Part shown: in pieces, positions 36,832 through 51,071 of the stretch
Layout: every line of letters begins with the position of its first letter
Position numbering within the stretch: the first letter of the stretch is position 1
Assembly (NCBI RefSeq): GCF_051020975.1
Contig: NW_027478161.1
Span: 310,001-374,000 of the forward strand
From: Osmia lignaria lignaria
Lineage: Eukaryota > Arthropoda > Insecta > Hymenoptera > Megachilidae
Length of the DNA stretch: 64,000 bases
Direction of reading: 5' to 3'
The notes under the pieces: generated by a model
Database searches by the model: none
What the model was told of the DNA's origin: nothing
Seen by the model: only the letters and a program-made list of their open reading frames with translations
Translations under genes and position numbers: made by a program

Positions 36832-39800
36832 ACTAGGAAACTTAATTCTCTACAAAAAAGGTCTCTTAACATTTTGCCATAGCTCGCTTCGTTTCCGAGA
36901 TATTTGCAGATTTATCTCAACGGAAGGGGCCTGACGGACATATTTCGAGATATTTCTTCTTCTTGATGTTCTTCTTCTGCACAGCTAACCTGGAAGTGGC
37001 ATTTGCGGCTCGCACTAGTGCAGAGTTATCTCAAAGAAAGGGGCCACGGTGTTTCTGTATCTCTATTATGTTGGTGCGGCTTCGGAACTTTTAAATATCT
37101 CGATATATCTCGAAAACTACGCTTCTGATCAAAAAATATCATAGAACATAAATTGTAGGAAACATGATTCTCTACAAAAAAGGTCTCTTAACATTTTGCC
37201 ATAGCTCGCTTCGTTTCCGAGATATTTGCAGATATATCTCACGGGAAGGGGCCTGACGGACATATTTCGAGATATTTCTTCTTCTTGTTGTTCTTCTTCT
37301 GCACAGCTAAGCTGGAAGTGGCATTTGCGGCTCGCACTAGTGCAGAGTTATCTCAAAGAAAGGGGCCACGGTGTTTCTGTATCTCTTTTATGTTGGTGCA
37401 GCTTCGGAACTTTTAAATATCTTGATATATCTCGAGAACTACGCATCTGATCAAAAAATATCATGGAACATAAAAAGTAGAAAACTTAATTCTCTACAAA
37501 AAAGGTCTCTTAACATTTTGCCATAGCTCGCTTCGTTTCCGAGATATTTGCACATTTATCTCAAGGGAAGGGGCCTAACGCACATATTTCGAGATATTTC
37601 TTCTTCTTGTTGTTCTTCTTCTGCACAGCTAAGCTGGAAGTGGCATTTGCGGCTCGCACTAGTGCAGAGTTATCTCAAAGAAAGGGGCCACGGTGTTTCT
37701 GTATCTCTATTATGTTGGTGCGGCTTCGGAACTTTTAAATATCTTGATATATCTCGAGAACTACGCATCTGATCAAAAAATATCATAGAACATAAAAAGT
37801 AGGAAATTTAATTCTCTACAAAAAAGGTCTCTTAACATTTTGCAATAGCTCGCTTCGTTTCCGAGATATTTGCAGATACATCTCAAGGGAAGGGGCCTGA
37901 CGGACATATTTCGAGATATTTCTTCTACTTGTGGTTCTTCTTCTGCACAGCTAAGCTGGAAGTGGCATTTGCATCTCGCAATAGTGCAGAGTTATCTCAA
38001 AGAAAGGGGCCACGGTGTTTCTGTATCTCTATTATGTTGGTGCGGCTTCGGTACTTTCAAATATCTTGATATATCTCGAGAACTACGCATCTGATCAAAA
38101 AATATCATAGAACATAAATTGTAGGAAACATAATTCTCTACAAAAAAAGGTCTCTTAACATTTTGCCATAGCTCGCTTCGTTTCCGAGATATTTGCAGAT
38201 TTATCTCAAGGGAAGGGGCCTGACGGACATATTTCGAGATATTTCTTCTTCTTGTTGTTCTTCTTCTGCACAGCTAAGCTGGAAGTGGCATTTGCGGCTC
38301 GCACTAGTGCAGAGTTATCTCAAAGAAAGGGGCCACGGTGTTTCTGTATCTCTTTTATGTTGGTGCAGCTACGGAACTTTTAAATATCTTGATATATCTC
38401 GAGAACTACGCATCTGATCAAAAAATATCATGGAACATAAAAAGTAGAAAACTTAATTCTCTACAAAAAAGGTCTCTTAACATTTTGCCATAGCTCGCTT
38501 CGTTTCCGAGATATTTGCACATTTATCTCAAGGGAAGGGGCCTAACGCACATATTTCGAGATATTTCTTCTTCTTGTTGTTCTTCTTCTGCACAGCTAAG
38601 CTGGAAGTGGCATTTGCGGCTCGCACTAGTGCAGAGTTATCTCAAAGAAAGGGGCCACGGTGTTTCTGTATCTCTATTATGTTGGTGCGGCTTCGGAACT
38701 TTTAAATATCTTGATATATCTCGAGAACTACGCATCTGATCAAAAAATATCATAGAACATAAAAAGTAGGAAACTTAATTCTCTACAAAAAAGGTCTCTC
38801 AAGATTTTGCCATAGCTCGCTTCGTTTCCGAGATATTTGCAGATTTATCTCAAGGGAAGGGGCCTGACGGACATATTTCGAGATATTTCTTCTTCTTGTT
38901 GTTCTTCTTCTGCACAGCTAAGCTGGAAGTGGCATTTACAGCTCGCAATAGTGCAGAGTTATCTCAAAGAAAGGGGCCACGGTGTTTCTGTATCTCTATT
39001 ATGTTGGTGCGGCTTCGGAACTTTTAAATATCTTGATATATCTCGAGAACTACGCATCTGATCAAAAAATATCATAGAACATAAAAAGTAGGAAACCTAA
39101 TTCTCTACACAAAAGGTCTCTTAACATTTTGCCATAGCTCGCTTCGTTTCCGAGATATTTGCAGATACATCTCAAGGGAAGGGGCCTGACGGACATATTT
39201 CGAGATATTTCTTCTTCTTGTTGTTCTTCTTCTGCACAGCTAAGCTGGAAGTGGCATTTGCAGCTCGCAATAGTGCAGAGTTATCTCAAAGAAAGGGGCC
39301 ACGGTGTTTCTGTATCTCTATTATGTTGGTGCGGCTTCGGAACTTTTAAATATCTTGATATATCTCGAGAACTACGCATCTGATCAAAAAATATCATAGA
39401 ACATAAAAACTAGGAAACTTAATTCTCTACAAAAAAGGTCTCTTAACATTTTGCCATAGCTCGCTTCGTTTCCGAGATATTTGCAGATTTATCTCAACGG
39501 AAGGGGCCTGACGGACATATTTCGAGATATTTCTTCTTCTTGATGTTCTTCTTCTGCACAGCTAACCTGGAAGTGGCATTTGCGGCTCGCACTAGTGCAG
39601 AGTTATCTCAAAGAAAGGGGCCACGGTGTTTCTGTATCTCTATTATGTTGGTGCGGCTTCGGAACTTTTAAATATCTCGATATATCTCGAAAACTACGCT
39701 TCTGATCAAAAAATATCATAGAACATAAATTGTAGGAAACATGATTCTCTACAAAAAAGGTCTCTTAACATTTTGCCATAGCTCGCTTCGTTTCCGAGAT

Positions 39801-42800
39801 ATTTGCAGATATATCTCACGGGAAGGGGCCTGACGGACATATTTCGAGATATTTCTTCTTCTTGTTGTTCTTCTTCTGCACAGCTAAGCTGGAAGTGGCA
39901 TTTGCGGCTCGCACTAGTGCAGAGTTATCTCAAAGAAAGGGGCCACGGTGTTTCTGTATCTCTTTTATGTTGGTGCAGCTTCGGAACTTTTAAATATCTT
40001 GATATATCTCGAGAACTACGCATCTGATCAAAAAATATCATGGAACATAAAAAGTAGAAAACTTAATTCTCTACAAAAAAGGTCTCTTAACATTTTGCCA
40101 TAGCTCGCTTCGTTTCCGAGATATTTGCACATTTATCTCAAGGGAAGGGGCCTAACGCACATATTTCGAGATATTTCTTCTTCTTGTTGTTCTTCTTCTG
40201 CACAGCTAAGCTGGAAGTGGCATTTGCGGCTCGCACTAGTGCAGAGTTATCTCAAAGAAAGGGGCCACGGTGTTTCTGTATCTCTATTATGTTGGTGCGG
40301 CTTCGGAACTTTTAAATATCTTGATATATCTCGAGAACTACGCATCTGATCAAAAAATATCATAGAACATAAAAAGTAGGAAATTTAATTCTCTACAAAA
40401 AAGGTCTCTTAACATTTTGCAATAGCTCGCTTCGTTTCCGAGATATTTGCAGATACATCTCAAGGGAAGGGGCCTGACGGACATATTTCGAGATATTTCT
40501 TCTACTTGTTGTTCTTCTTCTGCACAGCTAAGCTGGAAGTGGCATTTGCATCTCGCAATAGTGCAGAGTTATCTCAAAGAAAGGGGCCACGGTGTTTCTG
40601 TATCTCTATTATGTTGGTGCGGCTTCGGTACTTTCAAATATCTTGATATATCTCGAGAACTACGCATCTGATCAAAAAATATCATAGAACATAAATTGTA
40701 GGAAACATAATTCTCTACAAAAAAAGGTCTCTTAACATTTTGCCATAGCTCGCTTCGTTTCCGAGATATTTGCAGATTTATCTCAAGGGAAGGGGCCTGA
40801 CGGACATATTTCGAGATATTTCTTCTTCTTGTTGTTCTTCTTCTGCACAGCTAAGCTGGAAGTGGCATTTGCGGCTCGCACTAGTGCAGAGTTATCTCAA
40901 AGAAAGGGGCCACGGTGTTTCTGTATCTCTTTTATGTTGGTGCAGCTACGGAACTTTTAAATATCTTGATATATCTCGAGAACTACGCATCTGATCAAAA
41001 AATATCATGGAACATAAAAAGTAGAAAACTTAATTCTCTACAAAAAAGGTCTCTTAACATTTTGCCATAGCTCGCTTCGTTTCCGAGATATTTGCAGATT
41101 TATCTCAAGGGAAGGGGCCTAACGCACATATTTCGAGATATTTCTTCTTCTTGTTGTTCTTCTTCTGCACAGCTAAGCTGGAAGTGGCATTTGCGGCTCG
41201 CACTAGTGCAGAGTTATCTCAAAGAAAGGGGCCACGGTGTTTCTGTATCTCTATTATGTTGGTGCGGCTTCGGAACTTTTAAATATCTTGATATATCTCG
41301 AGAACTACGCATCTGATCAAAAAATATCATAGAACATAAAAAGTAGGAAACTTAATTCTCTACAAAAAAGGTCTCTCAAGATTTTGCCATAGCTCGCTTC
41401 GTTTCCGAGATATTTGCAGATTTATCTCAAGGGAAGGGGCCTGACGGACATATTTCGAGATATTTCTTCTTCTTGTTGTTCTTCTTCTGCACAGCTAAGC
41501 TGGAAGTGGCATTTACAGCTCGCAATAGTGCAGAGTTATCTCAAAGAAAGGGGCCACGGTGTTTCTGTATCTCTATTATGTTGGTGCGGCTTCGGAACTT
41601 TTAAATATCTTGATATATCTCGAGAACTACGCATCTGATCAAAAAATATCATAGAACATAAAAAGTAGGAAACCTAATTCTCTACACAAAAGGTCTCTTA
41701 ACATTTTGCCATAGCTCGCTTCGTTTCCGAGATATTTGCAGATACATCTCAAGGGAAGGGGCCTGACGGACATATTTCGAGATATTTCTTCTTCTTGTTG
41801 TTCTTCTTCTGCACAGCTAAGCTGGAAGTGGCATTTGCAGCTCGCAATAGTGCAGAGTTATCTCAAAGAAAGGGGCCACGGTGTTTCTGTATCTCTATTA
41901 TGTTGGTGCGGCTTCGGAACTTTTAAATATCTTGATATATCTCGAGAACTACGCATCTGATCAAAAAATATCATAGAACATAAAAACTAGGAAACTTAAT
42001 TCTCTACAAAAAAGGTCTCTTAACATTTTGCCATAGCTCGCTTCGTTTCCGAGATATTTGCAGATTTATCTCAACGGAAGGGGCCTGACGGACATATTTC
42101 GAGATATTTCTTCTTCTTGATGTTCTTCTTCTGCACAGCTAACCTGGAAGTGGCATTTGCGGCTCGCACTAGTGCAGAGTTATCTCAAAGAAAGGGGCCA
42201 CGGTGTTTCTGTATCTCTATTATGTTGGTGCGGCTTCGGAACTTTTAAATATCTCGATATATCTCGAAAACTACGCTTCTGATCAAAAAATATCATGGAA
42301 CATAAAAAGTAGAAAACTTAATTCTCTACAAAAAAGGTCTCTTAACATTTTGCCATAGCTCGCTTCGTTTCCGAGATATTTGCACATTTATCTCAAGGGA
42401 AGGGGCCTAACGCACATATTTCGAGATATTTCTTCTTCTTGTTGTTCTTCTTCTGCACAGCTAAGCTGGAAGTGGCATTTGCGGCTCGCACTAGTGCAGA
42501 GTTATCTCAAAGAAAGGGGCCACGGTGTTTCTGTATCTCTATTATGTTGGTGCGGCTTCGGAACTTTTAAATATCTTGATATATCTCGAGAACTACGCAT
42601 CTGATCAAAAAATATCATAGAACATAAAAAGTAGGAAATTTAATTCTCTACAAAAAAGGTCTCTTAACATTTTGCAATAGCTCGCTTCGTTTCCGAGATA
42701 TTTGCAGATACATCTCAAGGGAAGGGGCCTGACGGACATATTTCGAGATATTTCTTCTACTTGTTGTTCTTCTTCTGCACAGCTAAGCTGGAAGTGGCAT

Positions 42801-43586
42801 TTGCATCTCGCAATAGTGCAGAGTTATCTCAAAGAAAGGGGCCACGGTGTTTCTGTATCTCTATTATGTTGGTGCGGCTTCGGTACTTTCAAATATCTTG
42901 ATATATCTCGAGAACTACGCATCTGATCAAAAAATATCATAGAACATAAATTGTAGGAAACATAATTCTCTACAAAAAAAGGTCTCTTAACATTTTGCCA
43001 TAGCTCGCTTCGTTTCCGAGATATTTGCAGATTTATCTCAAGGGAAGGGGCCTGACGGACATATTTCGAGATATTTCTTCTTCTTGTTGTTCTTCTTCTG
43101 CACAGCTAAGCTGGAAGTGGCATTTGCGGCTCGCACTAGTGCAGAGTTATCTCAAAGAAAGGGGCCACGGTGTTTCTGTATCTCTTTTATGTTGGTGCAG
43201 CTACGGAACTTTTAAATATCTTGATATATCTCGAGAACTACGCATCTGATCAAAAAATATCATGGAACATAAAAAGTAGAAAACTTAATTCTCTACAAAA
43301 AAGGTCTCTTAACATTTTGCCATAGCTCGCTTCGTTTCCGAGATATTTGCACATTTATCTCAAGGGAAGGGGCCTAACGCACATATTTCGAGATATTTCT
43401 TCTTCTTGTTGTTCTTCTTCTGCACAGCTAAGCTGGAAGTGGCATTTGCGGCTCGCACTAGTGCAGAGTTATCTCAAAGAAAGGGGCCACGGTGTTTCTG
43501 TATCTCTATTATGTTGGTGCGGCTTCGGAACTTTTAAATATCTTGATATATCTCGAGAACTACGCATCTGATCAAAAAATATCATA
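36106..43586 (+). repeat. 8-mer higher-order repeat (2577 bp), three copies, the third lacking one monomer
   Basis: Copy 1 is 36106-38682, copy 2 is 38683-41259 and copy 3 begins at 41260. Ordered markers: CTCTCAAGATTTTGCC, GATACATCTC, AAAACTAGG, CTCAACGGAAGG, CTTGATGTTC, GCTAACCTGG, TATATCTCACGGG, TCTTTTATGTTGGTGCAGC, CATGGAAC, GCACATTTATC, CCTAACGCACAT, TTGCAATAGC, TTCTACTTGT, GCATCTCGC and an A7 tract. In copy 3 the CTCACGGG monomer is missing: the unit at 42058 keeps the start of the 36904 type but ends with the CATGGAAC tail of the 37226 type. Copies 1 and 2 differ at only a few bases (CTTGTGGTTC near 37930; GCACATT against GCAGATT). Confidence 0.96.
38142..38148 (+). other. One-base A-tract gain (A7 for A6) marking the 8-mer
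   Basis: CTACAAAAAAAGG has seven A where nearly all monomers have six. The same A7 occurs at 40719-40725 and 42974-42980, once in each 8-mer copy, at spacings of 2577 and 2255 bp. It is one mutation copied by array amplification and accounts for three of the five length changes in the window. Confidence 0.95.
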
Positions 43587-46500
43587 GGACATAAAAAGTA
43601 GGAAACTTAATTCTCTACAAAAAAGGTCTCTTAACATTTTGCCATAGCTCGCTTCGTTTTCGAGATATTTGCAGATTTATCTCAAGGGAAGGGGCCTGAC
43701 GGACAGATTTCGCGATATTTCTTCTTCTTGTTGTTCTTCTTCTGCACAGCTAAGCTGGAAGTGGCATTTGCAGCTCGCAATAGTGGAGAGTTATCTCAAA
43801 GAAGGGGGCCACGGTGTTTCTGTATCTCTATTATGTTGGTGCGGCTTCGGAACTTTTAAATATCTCGATATATCTCGAAAACTACGCTTCTGATCAAAAA
43901 ATATCATAGAAGATAAATTGTAGGAAACATAATTCTCTACAAAAAAGGTCTCTTAACATTTTGCCATAGCTCGCTTCGTTTCCGAGATATTTGCAGATAT
44001 ATCTCACGGGAAGGGGCCTGACGGACATATTTCGAGATATTCCTTCTTCTTGTTGTTCTTCTTCTGCACAGCTAAGCTGGAAGTGGCATTTGCGGCTCGC
44101 ACTAGTGCAGAGTTATCTCAAAGAAAGGGGCCACGGTGTTTCTGTATCTCTTTTATGTTGGTGCAGCTTCGGAACTTTTAAATATCTTGATATATCTCGA
44201 GAACTACGCATCTGATCAAAAAACATCATAGAACATAAAAAGTAGGAAACTTAATTCTCTACAAAAAAGGTCTCTCAAGATTTTGCCATAGCTCGCTTCG
44301 TTTCCGAGATATTTGCAGATTTATCTCAAGGGAAGGGGCCTGACGGACATATTTCGAGATATTTCTTCTTCTTGTTGTTCTTCTCCTGCACAGCTAAGCT
44401 GAAAGTGGCATTTACAGCTCGCAATAGTGCAGAGTTATCTCAAAGAAAGGGGCCACGGTGTTTCTGTATCTCTATTATGTTGGTGCGGCTTCGGAACTTT
44501 TAAATATCTTGATATATCTCGAGAACTACGAATCTGATCAAAAAATATCATAGAACATAAAAAGTAGGAAACTTAATTCTCTACAAAAAAGGTCTTTTAA
44601 CATTTTGCCATAGCTCGCTTCGTTTCCGAAATATTTGCAGATTTATCTCAAGGGAAGGGGCCTGACGGACATATTTCGAGATATTTCTTCTTCTTGTTGT
44701 TCTTCTTCTGCACGGCTAAGCTGGAAGTGGCATTTGCAGCTCGCAATAGTGCAGAGTTATCTCAAAGAAAGGGGCCACGGTTTTTGTGTATCTCTATTAT
44801 GTTGGTGCGGCTTCGGAACTTTTAAATATCTTGATATATCTCGAGAACTACGCATCTGATCAAAAAATATCATAGAACATAAAAAGTAGGAAACTTAATT
44901 CTCTACAAAAAAGGTCTCTTAACATTTTGCCATAGCTCGCTTCGTTTCCGAGATATTTGCAGATACATCTCAAGGGAAGGGGCCTGACGGACATATTTCG
45001 AGATATTTCTTCTTCTTGTTGTTCTTCTTCTGCACAGCTAAGCTGGAAGTGGCATTTGCATCTCGCAATAGTGCAGAGTTATCTCAAAGAAAGGGGCCAC
45101 GGTGTTTCTGTATCTCTATTATGTTGGTGCGGCTTCGGTACTTTCAAATATCTTGATATATCTCGAGAACTACGTATCTGATCAAAAAATATCATGGAAC
45201 ATAAAAAGTAGAAAAATTAATTCTCTACAAAAAAGGTCTCTTAACATTTTGCCATAGCTCGCTTCGTTTCCGAGATATTTGCACATTTATCTCAAGGGAA
45301 GGGGCCTAACGCACATATTTCGAGATATTTCTTCTTCTTGTTGTTCTTCTTCTGCACAGCTAAGCTGGAAGTGGCATTTGCGGCTCGCACTAGTGCAGAG
45401 TTATCTCAAAGAAAGGGGCCACGGTGTTTCTGTATCTCTTTTATGTTGGTGCAGCTTCGGAACTTTTAAATATCTTGATATATCTCGAGAACTACGCATC
45501 TGATCAAAAAATATCATAGAACATAAAAAGTAGGAAACTTAATTCTCTACAAAAAAGGTCTCTTAACATTTTGCCATAGCTCGCTTCGTTTCCGAGATAT
45601 TTGCAGATTGATCTCAAGGGAAGGGGCCTGACGGACATATTTCGAGATATTTCTTCATCTTGTTGTTCTTCTTCTGCACAGCTAAACTCGAAGTGGCATT
45701 TCCAGCTCGCAATAGTGCAGAGTTATCTCAAAGAAAGGGGCCACGGTGTTTCTGTATCTCTATTATGTTGGTGCGGCTTCGGAACTTTTAAATATCTTGA
45801 TATATCTCGAGAACTACGGATCTGATCAAAAAATATCATAGAACATAAAAAGTAGGAAACTTAATTCTCTACAAAAAAGGTCTCTTACCATTTTGCCATA
45901 GCTCGCTTCGTTTCCGAGATATTTGCAGATTTATCTCAAGGGAAGGGGCCTGACGGACATATTTCGAGATATTTCTTCTTCTTGTTGTTCTTCTTCTGCA
46001 CGGCTAAGCTGGAAGTGGCATTTGCAGCTCGCAATAGTGCAGAGTTATCTCAAAGAAAGGGGCCACGGTGTTTCTGTATCTCTATTATGTTGGTGCGGCT
46101 TCGGAACTTTTACATATCTTGATATATCTCGAGAACTACGCATCTGATCAAAAAATATCATAGAACATAAAAAGTAGGAAACTTAATTCTCTACAAAAAA
46201 GGTCTCTTAACATTTTGCCATAGCTCGCTTCGTTTCCGAGATATTTGCAGATTTATCTCAAGGGAAGGGGCCTGACGGACATATTTCGAGATATTTCTTC
46301 TTCTTGTTGTTCTTCTTCTGCACGGCTAAGCTGGAAGTGGCATTTGCGGCTCGCACTAGTGCAGAGTTATCTCAAAGAAAGGGGCCACGGTGTTTCTGTA
46401 TCTCTATTATGTTGGTGCGGCTTCGGAACTTTTAAATATCTTGATATATCTCGAGAACTACGCATCTGATCAAAAAATATCATAGAACATAAAAAGTAGG

Positions 46501-48176
46501 AAACTTAATTCTCTACACAAAAGGTCTCTTAACATTTTGCCATAGCTCGCTTCATTTCCGAGATATTTGCAGATTTATCTCAAGGGAAGGGGCCTAACGG
46601 ACATATTTCGAGATATTTCTTCTTCTTGTTGTTCTTCTTCTGCACAGCGAAGCTGGAAGTGGCATTTGCAGCTCGCAATAGTGCAGAGTTATCTCAAAGA
46701 AAAGGGCCACGGTGTTTCTGTATCTCTATTATGTTGGTGCGGCTTCGGAACTTTTAAATATCTTGATATATCTCGAGAACTACGCATCGGATCAAAAAAT
46801 ATCATAGAACATAAAAAGTAGGAAACTTAATTCTCTACAAATAAAGTCTTTGAACATTTTGCCATAGCTCGCTTCGTTTCCGAGATATTTGCAGATTTAT
46901 CTCAAGGGAAGGGGCCTGACGGACATATTTCGAGATATTTCCTCTTCTTGTTGTTCTTCTTCTGCACAGCTAAGCTGGAAGTGGCATTTGCAGCTCGCAA
47001 TAGTGCAGAGTTATCTCAAAGAAAGGGGCCACGGTGTTTCTGTATCTCTATTATGTTGGTGCGGCTTCGGAACTTTTACATATCTTGATATATCTCGAGA
47101 ACTACGCATCTGATCAAAAAATATCATACAACATAAAAAGTAGGAAACTTAATTCTCTACAAAAAAGGTCTCTTAACATTTTGCCATAGCTCGCTTCGTT
47201 TCCGAGATATTTGCAGATATATCTCACGGGAAGGGGCCTGACGGACATATTTCGAGATATTTCTTCTTCTTGTTGTTCTTCTTCTGCACAGCTAAGCTGG
47301 AAGTGGCATTTGCGGCTCGCACTAGTGCAGAGTTATCTCAAAGAAAGGGGCCACGGTGTTTCTGTATCTCTATTATGTTGGTGCGGCTTCGGAACTTTTA
47401 AATATCTTGATATATCTCGAGAACTACGCATCTGATCAAAAAATATCATAGAACATAAAAAGTAGGAAACTTAATTCTCTACACAAAACGTCTCTTAACA
47501 TTTTGCCATAGCTCGCTTCATTTCCGAGATATTTGCAGATTTATCTCAAGGGAAGGGGCCTGACGGACATGTTTCGAGATATTTCTTCTTCTTGTTGTTC
47601 TTCTTCTGCACAGCTAAGCTGGAAGTGGCATTTGCGGCTCGCACTAGTGCAGAGTTATCTCAAAGAAAGGGGCCACGGTGTTTCTGTATCTCTATTATGT
47701 TGGTGCGGCTTCGGAACTTTTAAATATCTCGATATATCTCGAAAACTACGATTCTGATCAAAAAATATCATAGAACATAAATTGTAGGAAACATAATTCT
47801 CTACAAAAAACGTCTCTTAACATTTTGCCATAGCTCGCTTCGTTTCCGAGATATTTGCAGATTCAGCTCAAAGGAACGGGCCTGACGGACATATTTCGAG
47901 ATATTTCTTCTTCTTGTTGTTCTTCCTCTGCACAGCTAAGCTGGAAGTGGCATTTCCAGCTCGCAATAGTGCAGAGTTATCTCAAAGAAAGGGGCCACGG
48001 TGTTTCTGTATCTCTATTATGTTGGTGCGGCTTCGGAACTTTTAAATATCTTGATATATCTCGAGAACTACGCATCTGATCAAAAAATATCATAGAACAT
48101 AAAAAGTAGGAAACTTAATTCTCTACAAAAAAGGTCTCTTAACATTTTGCCATAGCTCGCTTCGTTTCCGAGATAT
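43587..48176 (+). repeat. Mixed class 1 monomers without a clear higher-order period
   Basis: Fourteen units (43669 to 47855) combine markers seen elsewhere in new orders: GCGGCTCGCACTAG, GCATCTCGC with GGTACTTTC (44957), GCACATTTATC with TTTTATGTTGGTGCAGC (45279) and CACGGCTAAGC (44635, 45923, 46245). The unit at 45279 joins the front of the 37548 type to the back of the 37226 type, a chimera of neighbouring 8-mer monomers. No gene or other element is seen. Confidence 0.8.
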
Positions 48177-49071
48177 TTGCAGATTTATCTCATGGGAAGG
48201 GGCATGACGGACATATTTCGAGATATTTCTTCTTCTTGTTGTTCTTCTTCTGCACTTCTAAGCTGGAAGTGGCATTTACAGCTCGCAATAGCGCAGAGTT
48301 ATCTCAAAGAAAGGGGCCACGGTGTTTCTGAATCTCTATTATGTTGGTGCGGCTTCGGAACTTTTAAATATCTTGATATATCTCGAGAACTACGCATCTG
48401 ATCAAAAAATATCATAGAACATAAAAAGTAGGAAACTTAATTCTCTACAAAAAAGGTGTCTTAACATTTTGCCATAGCTCTCTTCGTTTCCGAGATATTT
48501 GCAGATTTATCTCAAGGGAAGGGGCCTGACGGACATATTTCGAGATATTTCTTCTTCTTGTTGTTCTTCTTCTGCACAGCTAAGCTGGAAGTGGCATTTG
48601 CGGCTCGCACTAGTGCAGAGTTATCTCAAAGAAAGGGGCCACGGTGTTTCTGTATCTCTATTATGTTGGTGCGGCTTCGGAACTTTTAAATATCTCGATA
48701 TATCTCGAAAACTACGCTTCTGATCAAAAAATAGCATAGAACATAAAGTGTAGGAAACATAATTCTCTACAAAAAAGGTCTCTTCACATTTTGCCATAGC
48801 TCGCTTCGTTTCCGAGATATTTGCAGATATATCTCAAGGGAAGGGGCCTGACGGACATATTTCGAGATATTTCTTCTTCTTGTTGTTCTTCTTCTGCACA
48901 GCTAAGCTGGAAGTGGCATTTACAGCTCGCAATAGCGCAGAGTTATCTCAAAGAAAAGGGCCACGGTGTTTCTGAATCTCTATTATGTTGGTGCGGCTTC
49001 GGAACTTTTAAATATTTTGATATATCTCGAGAACTACGCATCTGATCAAAAAATATCATAGAACATAAAAA
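48177..49071 (+). repeat. First A-type monomers; segment with a distant twin near 62.2 kb
   Basis: The units at 48177 and 48821 introduce the A-type signature (ACAGCTCGCAATAGCGCAGAG with TTTCTGAATCTC). Around 48730 the linker has AAATAGCATAGAACATAAAGTG followed by CTCTTCACATTTTGCC. Both rare variants recur together around 62254, 13,524 bp (42 monomers) away. Confidence 0.85.
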
Positions 49072-49092
49072 GTAGAAAACTTAATTTTCTAC
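49072..49092. repeat. Dyad with matched changes in both arms (GTAGAAAA / TTTTCTAC)
   Basis: Here the left arm is GTAGAAAA and the right arm TTTTCTAC, again a perfect 8-bp inverted repeat around CTTAA, although both arms differ from the class 2 form. The same version occurs at 62918-62938. Elsewhere GTAGAAAA is paired with an unmatched TTCTCTAC (for example near 37488). Confidence 0.85.
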
Positions 49093-51071
49093 AAAAAAGG
49101 CCTCTTAACATTTTGCCATAGCTCGCTTCGTTTCCGAGATATATGCAGATTTATCTCAAGGGAAGGGGCCTGACGGACATATTTCGAGATATTTCTTCTT
49201 CTTGTTGTTCTTCTTCTGCACTTCTAAGCTGGAAGTGGCATTTACAGCTCGCAATAGCGCAGAGTTATCTCAAAGAAAGGGGCCACGGTGTTTCTGAATC
49301 TCTATTATGTTGGTGCGGCTTCGGAACTTTTAAATATCTTGATATATCTCGAGAACTACGCATCTGATCAAAAAATATCATAGAACATGAAAAGTAGGAA
49401 ACTTAATTCTCTACAAAAAAGGTCTCTTAACATTTTGCCATAGCTCTCTTCGTTTCCGAGATATTTGCAGATTTATCTCAAGGGAAGGGGCCTGACGGAC
49501 ATATTTCGAGATATTTCTTCTTCTTGTTGTTCTTCTTCTGCACAGCTAAGCTGGAAGTGGCATTTGCAGCTCGCAATAGTGCAGAGTTATCTCAAAGAAA
49601 GGGGCCACGGTGTTTCTGTATCTCTATTATGTTGGTGCGGCTTCGGAACTTTTAAATATCTTGATATATCTCGAGAACTACGCGTCTGATCAAAAAATAT
49701 CATAGAACATAAAAAGTAGGAAACATAATTCTCTACAAAAAAGGTCTCTCAACATTTTGCCATAGCTCGCTTCGTTTCCGAGATATTTGCAGATTTATCT
49801 CAAGGGAAGGGGCCTGACGGACATATTTCGAGATATTTCTTCTTCTTGTTGTTCTTCTTCTGCACAGCTAAGCTGGAAGTGGCATTTACAGCTCGCAATA
49901 GCGCAGAGTTATCTCAAAGAAAGGGGCCACGGTGTTTCTGAATCTCTATTATGTTGGTGCGGCTTCGGAACTTTTAAATATCTTGATATATCTCGAGAAC
50001 TACGCATCTGATCAAAAAATATCATAGAACATGAAAAGTAGGAAACTTAATTCTCTACAAAAAAGGTCTCTTAACATTTTGCCATAGCTCTCTTCGTTTC
50101 CGAGATATTTGCAGATTTATCTCAAGGGAAGGGGCCTGACGGACATATTTCGAGATATTTCTTCTTCTTGTTGTTCTTCTTCTGCACAGCTAAGCTGGAA
50201 GTGGCATTTACAGCTCGCAATAGTGCAGAGTTATCTCAAAGAAAGGGGCCACGGTGTTTCTGTATCTCTATTATGTTGGTGCGGTTTCGGAACTTTTAAA
50301 TATCTTGATATATCTCGAGAACTACGCATCTGATCAAAAAATATCATAGAAGATAAAAAGTAGGAAACTTAATTCTCTACAAAAGAGGTCTCTTAACATT
50401 TTGCCATAGCTCGCTTCGTTTCCGAGATATTTGCAGATTTATATCAAGGGAAGGGGCCTGACGGACATATTTCGAGATATTTCTTCTTCTTGTTGTTCTT
50501 CTTCTGCACAGCTAAGCTGGAAGTGGCATTTACAGCTCGCAATAGCGCAGAGTAATCTCAAAGAAAGGGGCCACGGTGTTTCTGAATCTCTATTATGTTG
50601 GTGCGGCTTCGGAACTTTTAAATATCTTGATATATCTCGAGAACTACGCATCTGATCAAAAAATATCATAGAACGTAAAAAGTAGGAAACTTAATTCTCT
50701 ACAAAAAAGGTCTCTTAACATTTTGCCATAGCTCTCTTCGTTTCCGAGATATTTGCAGATTTATCTCAAGGGAAGGGGCCTGACGGACATATTTCGAGAT
50801 ATTTCTTCTTCTTGTTGTTCTTCTTCTGCACAGCTAAGCTGGAAGTGGCATTTGCAGCTCGCAATAGTGCAGAGTTATCTCAAAGAAAGGGGCCACGGTG
50901 TTTCTGTATCTCTATTATGTTGGTGCGGCTTCGGAACTTTTAAATATCTTGATATATCTCGAGAACTACGCATCTGATCAAAAAATATCATAGAACATGA
51001 AAAGTAGGAAACTTAATTCTCTACAAAAAAGGTCTCTTAAAATTTTGCCATAGCTCGCTTCGTTTCCGAGA

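Noticed and set aside
32193..43586. Treating the near-identical 7-mer and 8-mer copies as a definite assembly error
   Set aside because: Private single-base differences exist between copies (36105; 37930; 41096 against 38519), which a simple duplicated contig would not show. The possibility is kept open in the findings instead.
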